Of a stretch of 15,520 bases of DNA, positions 7,835-13,719 are shown piece by piece. The notes under the pieces were generated by a model. That model saw only the letters and a program-made list of their open reading frames with translations. It was not told the origin of the DNA and made no database searches. Source of the DNA: JAAZPG01 sp012797375 (GTDB lineage Bacteria > Acidobacteriota > Aminicenantia > Aminicenantales > UBA4085); assembly GCA_937868205.1 (NCBI GenBank), contig CALMMC010000131.1, forward strand, positions 1 to 15,520, written 5' to 3'. Position 1 is the first letter of the stretch. Each line of letters starts with the position of its first letter. A program made the position numbers and the translations under genes.

Positions 7835-8890
7835 GTGCCTCGAAAATTCCTTTGCCGAGGACGCCGGAGGGATCGCTTTTTCGCCGTCGTCGCCTTTCTT
7901 TTTCTCATCGTTCTTCTTCCGCCGGGCCGGCCTGCGGCCGCCGCCGTTCCGCCGGCCCCCTGCGTTTTCACCGGGGTCGAAAAAATCGTGGCCATCGGGG
8001 ACCTGCACGGCGCCTATGATCCCTTCGTCCGGATCCTGACGGACCTGAACATCGTCGACGACCGGCTCCATTGGGCCGCCGGCAAGACGCATGTCGTCCA
8101 GATGGGCGATGTCATGGACCGCGGGCCCGACGCCCGGAGGATCCTCGATCTCATCCGGCGCTTGGAGGGCGAAGCCCGCGAGGCCGGCGGCGCCTTCCAC
8201 ATGCTCCTCGGCAACCACGAGGAGATGAACATCCTCGGGCTGTCCTTCGACATCAAAGAATACGTCACCGCCGAGCAGTTCCGGTCGTTTCTTCCCGTCT
8301 GGAGCCGCTACCGGAAGCAAACGGAAACGCTGACGGGCCTGGAAAACGTCCCGGCGTGGGAACGCTTCATCGAGGGAAATTTCCAAGCCCGGAACACCTA
8401 CACCCGGTACTTCAACGACAACTACGGACGCTGGCTGGCCCGGCGCCCGATCGTCCTCAAGATCGACGACATCGTTTTCGTCCACGGCGGCCTTACCGAG
8501 CCGCTCTCCGCCCTGCCCTGCGAGCTGATCAACGCCGAGACGGCCCGTGAATTCGAACGATATTTCGCCCGGGAGAAATTCGAGTGGGTTTGGATGTACC
8601 GGACGGACGGGCCGTTGTGGTACCGCGACCTGGCCATCAAGGATGAAGGGACGATCCGGGAGGAAACGGACCGGATCCTGGCCAATCTCGGAGCCCGGGC
8701 GATCGTCATCGGCCATTCGCCGACGACCGCGGCCCTCTCCGGATCCGTCAGCCGCCTCGGAGGAAAAATCTGGGTCATCGATACGGGCCTCTGGATCAAC
8801 GACGGCGGACACGAAGCCGTTTTAGTCATCACCGGCGATCGGATGGAGATGGTCCCCGTCCTTCGGCCGGCCGGAGAGGTGAGACAATGA
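7835..8890 (+). CDS. PPP-type metallophosphatase (Shelph-like), exported or membrane-anchored
   Basis: This 351-residue protein contains the full calcineurin-like metal-binding set: GDLHG (55-59), GDVMDRG (91-97), GNHEEMN (126-132), then VHGG and GHSPT. These residues bind a dinuclear metal centre that hydrolyses phosphomonoesters. The spacing and the GNHEEMN variant resemble bacterial Shewanella-like (Shelph) protein phosphatases, many of which act on phosphotyrosine or phosphoserine; this subfamily call is from memory. A hydrophobic stretch at about 13-37, ending in PAAAA, looks like a signal peptide or anchor, placing the enzyme outside the cytoplasmic membrane. The GTG start is favoured over upstream ATGs because a promoter lies between them and GGGAGG precedes the GTG. 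Its stop overlaps the next start (ATGA). First gene of a three-gene operon. Confidence 0.88.
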   Translation: MPRKFLCRGRRRDRFFAVVAFLFLIVLLPPGRPAAAAVPPAPCVFTGVEKIVAIGDLHGAYDPFVRILTDLNIVDDRLHWAAGKTHVVQMGDVMDRGPDARRILDLIRRLEGEAREAGGAFHMLLGNHEEMNILGLSFDIKEYVTAEQFRSFLPVWSRYRKQTETLTGLENVPAWERFIEGNFQARNTYTRYFNDNYGRWLARRPIVLKIDDIVFVHGGLTEPLSALPCELINAETAREFERYFAREKFEWVWMYRTDGPLWYRDLAIKDEGTIREETDRILANLGARAIVIGHSPTTAALSGSVSRLGGKIWVIDTGLWINDGGHEAVLVITGDRMEMVPVLRPAGEVRQ

Positions 8891-9705
8891 GCACGCGAGG
8901 AAGGAGTCTTTTGCTTTTCATCGGGGGCGCCGTTCTCTGGCTGTTCGTCGCCGCGGCGGTCTCCCAAGAGGAGCCGTCGATGAACAAGATCGAGGCGATC
9001 GAATCCTACTTGGCGTCGGCGCCCGTCGTCGTCGTCGAAAAGGACGTCGAGCCGGGACGGACGATGCCCTGGCGGTTGACACTCGACGATGGACGGATCC
9101 GGGGACGGGCCCTTTTCAAGTACATCGACCGGCGGACGGCCCTGCCGACCCGGCACAGCTATCGTTACGAGCTGGCGGCCTACGCCCTCAGCCGCCTTCT
9201 CGAACTGGAGATCATCCCGCCCGTGGTCGAGCGCGAAATCGAAGGAACGCGGGGCAGCCTTCAATGGTACTTGGAAAACTGCCGGAGCCTGCGGGACCGG
9301 GAACGGCTGAGGGAAGAGCCGCCCGTCCGGACCGATTTTCTTGATGAGCTGGCCGACGTCCAAGTCTTCGAATTCCTGACCGCCGACGAATGCGGAGACA
9401 AGGACGACACCCTGGTTCATGTGGACAGCTGGAAGATCTGCCGGGTCGATTTTTCCGAAGCGTTCCGGCCCGGGACGGAGCTTCCCGCTTCCTGCGTTTT
9501 TCACCGCTGCTCCCGCTCCCTTTTCCACCGCCTCGAATCGCTGACCCTCGCCGCGCTCACCTCCCGCCTTGACGCGTTTCTTCAACCGGACGAAATCGCG
9601 GCCCTCTTCGTCCGATCCCGGCGCGTCGCCGGAATCATCCGCGGCCGGATCCGGGAGCAGGGGGAGACCGCCGTTCTCTTCGAAAGGAAGCCTCCGGCGA
9701 TCTGA
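8887..9705 (+). CDS. Atypical kinase-like protein, probably catalytically degenerate, exported
   Basis: A 272-residue protein begins with a hydrophobic segment at about 7-25 (signal peptide or anchor). The following part resembles bacterial PI3/4-kinase-like or Fam20C-like atypical kinases: RGRALFKYID (72-81, with a lysine like the ATP-binding one at K78), YRYELAAYALSRLLEL (92-107) and IIPPVVEREIEGTRGSLQWYLE (109-130). Relatives that I recall then show a catalytic loop of the form N-x-DR-x2-x-N, followed by ID(H/F)xRAF. Here the matching stretch FLTADECGDKDDTLVH (163-178) lacks the DR and Asn, while VDFSEAF (187-193) keeps the metal-binding-like Asp188. This suggests a pseudokinase or altered chemistry. 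It overlaps the phosphatase stop by 4 nt, so a kinase-like/phosphatase pair is likely. Family assignment is from memory and moderate. Confidence 0.6.
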   Translation: MSTRGRSLLLFIGGAVLWLFVAAAVSQEEPSMNKIEAIESYLASAPVVVVEKDVEPGRTMPWRLTLDDGRIRGRALFKYIDRRTALPTRHSYRYELAAYALSRLLELEIIPPVVEREIEGTRGSLQWYLENCRSLRDRERLREEPPVRTDFLDELADVQVFEFLTADECGDKDDTLVHVDSWKICRVDFSEAFRPGTELPASCVFHRCSRSLFHRLESLTLAALTSRLDAFLQPDEIAALFVRSRRVAGIIRGRIREQGETAVLFERKPPAI

Positions 9706-9713
9706 GCCCTCCC

Positions 9714-11084
9714 ATGAACGGCGCCGAGGATCCGTCCGGGACCGCGGCCCCGACGGCCGCCCAAGCCGCCGCCCGGGCCCTCCGGATCCTGACGTTCATC
9801 CGCCCGGAGGAGCTGACCAAGGCCCTCCTTTTGACCCTGAACAGCTTTCTCATCATCTTCGGCTATTACCAGATCAAAGCCGTCCGCGAAGGCCTTCTCC
9901 TCGCCGCGCATTCGGCCTCGGTCAAGAGCTACCTGGCCATCCCCCAAGCCGTTCTCCTGGTCTTCGTGATTTGGGGATTCGCCAAGCTGGCCTCCAAGGT
10001 TCCCCGTCATCTTCTGATCACCTGGGTGACCCTGTTTTGCATCTCGAACCTGTTGATCTTCGACCTTCTGAATCTCGCCGGGGTTTCGGTTTCGATCCTC
10101 GGGATCGCCTTCTTCATCTGGATCGGGATGTACAACCAGATGATTCCGGCCCAATTCTGGGGTTTCGCCAACGACATCTACGATGAGGAACAAGGGAAGC
10201 GGATCTTTCCCCTGATCGCCCTCGGGGCCTCGCTCGGCGGGGTCAGCGGCCCGCTCGTCGCCCGCAAGCTCATCCCCGTTTTCGGATCGTACGGGATGAT
10301 CCTGACGACGGCCGTGATATTGGTGTTCACAATCCTTCTCTCCTGGGCCATCCATCGCCTCGATCTGCGGGAGGACCGGGAACGAATCGACCGTCCCGCG
10401 GAAATCAAGGCCTCGCCCCTTCTTCCCAGCGGCGGATTCCGATTGATTTTCAAAAGCCGCTATCTTCTGTACATCGCCCTGATGATCGGCTTGTACAATT
10501 TCATCAACGCCCTCGGCGAATTCATGTTCTCCGATCTGCAGCAGAAAATGGCCCTGCGGGAGCTGGGAACGGCGGCCACCGGCAGCGTCGCCCTCCAGAA
10601 CGCGATCGGCACGGCGTTCGCCGGGTACCAGTCTCTGGGCAACATCATCGGCCTGGCGATCCAGCTCGTCCTCGTCTCCCGCATCTTCCGCTGGGTGGGC
10701 GTGGCGGGAGCGCTGCTCTTCCTCCCGGTCATCGCCCTGGGGGGATACGGCTACGCCGCCTTCGGCGCCTCGCTCGTCCTCCTCAAGTGGATCAAGGCCG
10801 TCGAGAACGGGACGGATTACTCCCTGATGAAAACGACCCGTTCGGCCCTGTTTCTCGTCACCCGCCGGGAAGAGAAATACAAGGCCCAAGCGGCCATCGA
10901 GACGTTCTTCGTCCGGGCCGGCGACGCCCTCTGCGCCGGAGTCGTCTGGGCGGGGACGGCCGCCCTGTCTTTCTCGATGGAGGGATTCGCCGCGGTCAAC
11001 GCGGCCGGCGTGGGCCTCTGGATTTTTCTTTGCGTTTTGATCGCCCGGGAGCACCGGAGGAAAAAGGCCGCCGCCCGGGAATAG
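9714..11084 (+). CDS. NTT/TLC-type nucleotide-transporter-like membrane protein
   Basis: A 456-residue protein with about 11-12 hydrophobic segments and no soluble tail. Motifs match the ATP/ADP translocase (NTT, TLC; MFS-like) superfamily: FWGFANDIYDEEQGKRIFPLIALGASLG (148-175) and WIKAVENGTDYSLMKTTR (359-376), followed by YKAQAAIETFFVRAGD (389-404). It is thus a paralogue, at superfamily level, of the HEAT-fused protein on the other strand, but that protein shares only fragments of these motifs. Family members exchange ATP/ADP or import nucleotides in intracellular bacteria; in free-living bacteria the role is uncertain. The ATG is 8 bp after the kinase-like gene and has no clear SD, so translation is probably coupled. 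Its stop lies only 6 bp from the stop of the convergent HATPase gene, leaving no room for a separate terminator. Confidence 0.85.
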   Translation: MNGAEDPSGTAAPTAAQAAARALRILTFIRPEELTKALLLTLNSFLIIFGYYQIKAVREGLLLAAHSASVKSYLAIPQAVLLVFVIWGFAKLASKVPRHLLITWVTLFCISNLLIFDLLNLAGVSVSILGIAFFIWIGMYNQMIPAQFWGFANDIYDEEQGKRIFPLIALGASLGGVSGPLVARKLIPVFGSYGMILTTAVILVFTILLSWAIHRLDLREDRERIDRPAEIKASPLLPSGGFRLIFKSRYLLYIALMIGLYNFINALGEFMFSDLQQKMALRELGTAATGSVALQNAIGTAFAGYQSLGNIIGLAIQLVLVSRIFRWVGVAGALLFLPVIALGGYGYAAFGASLVLLKWIKAVENGTDYSLMKTTRSALFLVTRREEKYKAQAAIETFFVRAGDALCAGVVWAGTAALSFSMEGFAAVNAAGVGLWIFLCVLIAREHRRKKAAARE

Positions 11085-11090
11085 GGCCCT

Positions 11091-11519
11091 TCACTCTCCG
11101 GTGATGGCCTTGCGAAGGATCAGGACGTTCTCGGCGCCTTCTCGACGGTAGGTCATTCCATCGGTGAGGTTGCGGACCAGGTGAATCCCCAGCCCGCCTT
11201 TTTTCCTGCCGGAGAGGATTTCGTCCATGGCCGGCGGTGGAACCGCTTGGGGATCGAATGGAATTCCATGATCCCGGATTTCCAGCCGGATTTCATCCGG
11301 CTCGATCCGGATGTCCAGGCGGATCACGCCCGCGCCGTCGGGATACCCATAGCGGACGATATTGACCAAGATTTCAAAAAGGGCCAGATCAAGGCGGAAA
11401 AAATCGTCTCCGGATATCCGGACGCCCCGGAGCCGGTCTTTGAGAAAGTCCCGGAGCCGGTCGATCTCGCTCATTTCGGCCGAAACGCTCAGATTCGCCG
11501 ACGCGGCCTCATCACTCAT
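11091..11519 (-). CDS. RsbW/SpoIIAB-like anti-sigma factor kinase (HATPase)
   Basis: A 142-residue single GHKL ATPase domain, the normal size for serine-kinase anti-sigma factors. The N box is FEILVNIVRYGYP (48-60, Glu49 and Asn53), the G1 box is DHGIPFDP (83-90) and the G2 box is KKGGLGIHLVRNLTD (106-120). Family members phosphorylate a STAS antagonist and sequester a sigma factor or other partner. The likely partners are the STAS protein (7360-7707) and the PP2C phosphatase (3209-4885). The start at 11519 is chosen because GAGG lies about 6 nt upstream; an in-frame ATG at 11561 has no SD. It appears to have its own promoter at 11712-11740 and a structured 186-nt leader. No sigma factor gene lies next to it, so its target may be another protein. 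Confidence 0.9.
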   Translation of the reverse strand: MSDEAASANLSVSAEMSEIDRLRDFLKDRLRGVRISGDDFFRLDLALFEILVNIVRYGYPDGAGVIRLDIRIEPDEIRLEIRDHGIPFDPQAVPPPAMDEILSGRKKGGLGIHLVRNLTDGMTYRREGAENVLILRKAITGE

Positions 11520-11611
11520 CCTGTCCTCGCCCGGCCCGTTCCGGCGGGCCCTCTCGTTCATTATGCCATAAACGGCGCCCGCGCGTGAGAAGAGGCTCTC
11601 CCCCGGAGGCG

Positions 11612-11693
11612 GAAGGACGGTCCTTCACGGGAAGGAAAGCCGGCTGATCAGCAAAAGGGGGTGATGATAATGAGGGAACTCTCCCCAGCCGGC
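11612..11693 (-). promoter_or_regulatory. Structured leader of the HATPase gene (copy 1 of a paired element)
   Basis: On the minus strand, GCCGGCTG (11693-11686) and CAGCCGGC (11646-11639) can form an 8-bp stem closing a 39-nt loop that begins GGGAGAG and ends CCCCCTTTTGCTGAT. After a pyrimidine linker comes a second hairpin, GAAGGA-CCG-TCCTTC (11626-11612). The first stem starts 18 nt after the -10 box. The same order occurs before the GT9 gene. I do not recognise a known riboswitch. It could also be a dispersed palindromic repeat. Confidence 0.5.
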
Positions 11694-11711
11694 GAAGGAG
11701 AATCTGGACTT

Positions 11712-11740
11712 ATTTTAAGCCTGGCCGGCCGGCAAATCAA
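11712..11740 (-). promoter_or_regulatory. Promoter of the HATPase gene, within the GT9 3' end
   Basis: On the minus strand TTGATT (11740-11735) and TAAAAT (11717-11712) are separated by 17 bp. The box overlaps the last codons and the TAA stop of the GT9 gene. It would start a transcript near 11705 that carries leader copy 1 and the HATPase gene. Confidence 0.5.
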
Positions 11741-12644
11741 GCGACGAAAGCACCGCCTCGACGGGGATGTCGCGCACGTCGGCGGCTGAAACCTGCGTGA
11801 TTTTTCCGCCGGGCCGCCAGGCCCCGGCGAATTCTTCCCGAAAGACCGCCGCTCCCGGAACGCCGAGGACGGCCGCCAGATGGGTCACGCCGGAATCGTT
11901 GCCCAGATAGAGCGAAGCTTCGGAAAGGAGAGCGGCGAGCTCCGGCACGGCCGGCCGGTCGAGAAGAAGCCATCCCGGGGGGAGGACGCCGGCGGTCCAT
12001 TGGACCTTCAAGGACGACTCGGCCTCGCCCAGGACCACGGCCCCGGAAAGTCCCGAGGCCGCCAGCGACCCGACGGCCTGCCGGAAACGACCGCCCGGCC
12101 AGCGCTTGAGGCGGCTTCCCGCTCCCGGGTGAACGACGGCGTAAGGCCGGCGGGGAGCCGAAATCCGTTCCGGACTCCGCGGCCGGGGAAGGAAGGCGCA
12201 GGATTCAAAAGGCGCGGAGGGAAGTCCCAAATTCCTCAGACGCGCCGCCGTCCCCTCAAAAAACGAAACGGAGAGCGGACGGCCGGTGCCCGGATCGGCG
12301 GAAACAGTCAAAATCCCTGCTCCCGGCCATAGTCCTGCCGCGCTCCGCTCGAAAACCGCCGCCGACGGCGAATGAAACCAGCCGGCGGCCAAATCGATTT
12401 CCGCCGGATCCGGCTTGAAGCGCTCCGAGAGGCCGTCCGCTCCGGCCAGAGCCGCCCAGCGGAAATCATCCGCGTCGGCGACCGCGTCCACGATCCCGGA
12501 ATCAAGAAACAAGCGCCCGAAGATCGGCCGGGCGACAAGCGTGATCCGGGCTTCGGGCAGCGTCATCCTCAGAAGGCGGACGGCCGGCAAGACGACCAGG
12601 AGATCGCCCAAGCCTCCCCGGCGGAGAGCCATCAACGATGTCAT
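11715..12644 (-). CDS. Glycosyltransferase family 9 (heptosyltransferase-like)
   Basis: A 309-residue soluble protein with the two Rossmann-like halves of GT-B enzymes. The N-terminus has RRGGLGDLLVVLPAVRLLR (8-26), matching the RxxxxGD(L/x)xxxxP start of ADP-heptose:LPS heptosyltransferases. The C-terminal half has VVHPGAGSRLKRWP (170-183), the VHPGA-S-x-KRWP nucleotide-sugar motif, and YLGNDSGVTHLAAVLGVP (246-263), the GNDSGxxHLAA motif. Such enzymes add heptose or a related sugar to lipopolysaccharide core or other cell-surface glycans at the inner membrane. The length is a little short of typical WaaC/WaaF (about 320-350), so I do not assign either symbol. The SD is GGAG at 10 nt, slightly long. 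The gene has its own promoter and a structured leader about 143 nt long, and stands apart from other glycan genes. Confidence 0.88.
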   Translation of the reverse strand: MTSLMALRRGGLGDLLVVLPAVRLLRMTLPEARITLVARPIFGRLFLDSGIVDAVADADDFRWAALAGADGLSERFKPDPAEIDLAAGWFHSPSAAVFERSAAGLWPGAGILTVSADPGTGRPLSVSFFEGTAARLRNLGLPSAPFESCAFLPRPRSPERISAPRRPYAVVHPGAGSRLKRWPGGRFRQAVGSLAASGLSGAVVLGEAESSLKVQWTAGVLPPGWLLLDRPAVPELAALLSEASLYLGNDSGVTHLAAVLGVPGAAVFREEFAGAWRPGGKITQVSAADVRDIPVEAVLSSLDLPAGQA

Positions 12645-12661
12645 CGGAAGGCGTCTCCGGG

Positions 12662-12774
12662 GCGGACAGGCCTCTCCCGTCCGCGGAATCGAAGGGGGAG
12701 AATGCCGGCTGTGTTTAACAGCAGAAAAGGGAAAATATTGGTATTAGGAAGGATAAAAGTTTTCTCCAGCCGGC
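12662..12774 (-). promoter_or_regulatory. Structured leader of the GT9 gene (copy 2 of a paired element)
   Basis: On the minus strand, GCCGGCTG (12774-12767) pairs with CAGCCGGC (12711-12704) around a 55-nt loop that is strikingly AT- and pyrimidine-rich for this genome. It begins GAGAAAAC and ends TTTTCTGCTGTTAAACA. A pyrimidine linker leads to a second hairpin, GCGGAC/GTCCGC (12684-12662), and then to the SD. The first stem begins 19 nt after the -10 box, as in copy 1. A role in transcription or translation control is inference. Confidence 0.5.
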
Positions 12775-12793
12775 ACAAGAAAACATTGGTTGT

Positions 12794-12822
12794 ATTATAG
12801 GGAAAGAAAAAGAAAAAATCAA
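12794..12822 (-). promoter_or_regulatory. Promoter of the GT9 gene
   Basis: On the minus strand TTGATT (12822-12817) and a perfect TATAAT (12799-12794) are separated by 17 bp. The -35 box overlaps the end of phoU and the 3' arm of the phoU terminator hairpin. A transcript would begin near 12787 and include leader copy 2. Confidence 0.7.
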
Positions 12823-12832
12823 GCCTGATTTT
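12815..12832 (-). terminator. Likely intrinsic terminator of phoU
   Basis: AAAATCA and TGATTTT form a perfect 7-bp inverted repeat with a 4-nt loop, followed on the minus strand by a T-rich run (T6-C-T5-C). The phoU stop codon lies inside the hairpin. The stem is AT-rich, so it may be a weak terminator. Confidence 0.5.
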
Positions 12833-13511
12833 CCGTCGATCTCGGAATCCCGTTTTTCTCGATGTGATGCTTGATCGTTTTGCCCCGGACCATATAGATG
12901 ACATCCTCGGCGATGTTGGTGGCGTGGTCGGCGATCCGTTCCAGGTTCCGGCTGACGAGGATCAAGGCCACCGCCCGCCTGATATTGTGGGGATCCTCCA
13001 TCATGAAGGTCAGGAGCTCCCGGAAAATCTGATCGTCCAGGGCGTCGACTTCGTCGTCCCGGAGGCAGACGTCCCGGCCCAGGGCGTCGTCCCGGTTGAT
13101 GAACGCTTCGATCGCGTCTCGGACCATCGCCTGGGCCAAGAGGGACATCCGGGGGATGTCGATCAAGGGCTTGAGGAGGGGGAGACGGGCGAGATCCAGG
13201 GCCAGTTCGGCGACGTTGACGGCCAGGTCTCCCATCCGCTCCAGGTCGCTTCCGATTTTCATTCCTGCGGTGATGAACCGCAGATCCCCGGCCATGGGCT
13301 GGCGGAGGGCCAGAAGCCGCATGCAGATCTCATCCACCTCGACGTCGAGGACATTGATGTTTTCCTCGTTTTTCAGAACGGCCCGGGCCGGCTCTTCCTT
13401 CTGCTCCTTGAGAGCGTCGATGGCCAAGGACAGGGCGTCCTCAACCAAGGCGGCCATCCGCAGAATCTTCTCCTTGAGGAATTGCAGCTCCTCGTCAAAC
13501 ACGCGTTCCAT
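12819..13511 (-). CDS. phoU: Phosphate signalling/transport regulator PhoU
   Basis: A 230-residue all-helical protein made of two PhoU repeats, the usual family length. Each repeat carries the conserved metal-cluster motif: SDLERMGDLAVN (88-99) and RNLERIADHATNIAED (188-203). PhoU binds the Pst transporter and the PhoR sensor kinase at the cytoplasmic side of the membrane and turns off Pho signalling when phosphate is plentiful. The start at 13511 (MERVFDEEL) has GGAGGG 4-5 nt upstream; an in-frame ATG at 13556 lacks an SD and would add residues unlike PhoU. In many bacteria phoU is last in pstSCAB-phoU; here it is divergent from pstS, with 208 bp between the start codons. A possible promoter (TTGCCA-N17-GAAAAT, 13556-13528) would give a very short leader and is not convincing. 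Confidence 0.95.
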   Translation of the reverse strand: MERVFDEELQFLKEKILRMAALVEDALSLAIDALKEQKEEPARAVLKNEENINVLDVEVDEICMRLLALRQPMAGDLRFITAGMKIGSDLERMGDLAVNVAELALDLARLPLLKPLIDIPRMSLLAQAMVRDAIEAFINRDDALGRDVCLRDDEVDALDDQIFRELLTFMMEDPHNIRRAVALILVSRNLERIADHATNIAEDVIYMVRGKTIKHHIEKNGIPRSTENQA

Positions 13512-13650
13512 AAGTCCCTCCGCGGCCATTTTCGGACATTCCGGGCCGCTTGGCAAGAGTCAGGATGCCCCGCGTTCATGAAGCGGCGATGTGCATCCCG
13601 TGAATTTTTCGGGAAGGAAGACGGTCTGAGGAGGGGGCCGGGCGGTTTTC

Positions 13651-13679
13651 TTGACAGGATCCCCCCCCCTTTTTATAAT
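13651..13679 (+). promoter_or_regulatory. Consensus sigma70-type promoter of pstS
   Basis: TTGACA (13651-13656) and TATAAT (13674-13679) are both perfect, with a 17-bp spacer. The spacer contains nine consecutive C (13661-13669) followed by T. The pstS GTG start lies 40 bp downstream. I see no clear Pho-box direct repeats nearby. This is the strongest promoter match in the window. Confidence 0.85.
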
Positions 13680-13719
13680 GAATTTCACTATCCCGTAATT
13701 ATTTCCAAAGGAGAAGTCT

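Noticed and set aside
11520..11561. ATG at 11561 as the HATPase start
   Set aside because: No SD before it; the ATG at 11519 has GAGG at suitable spacing and gives a normal family length.
12702..12800. Plus-strand 32-codon ORF (MPAVFNSRKGK...) with GGGGGAG just upstream
   Set aside because: It lies antisense to the GT9 leader, covers the promoter and stem-loop found on the other strand, and the related leader copy has a stop after two codons, so no coding conservation is seen.
13630..13719. Pho box upstream of pstS
   Set aside because: I found only one TGACAG-like half site overlapping the -35 box and no 11-bp direct repeats.
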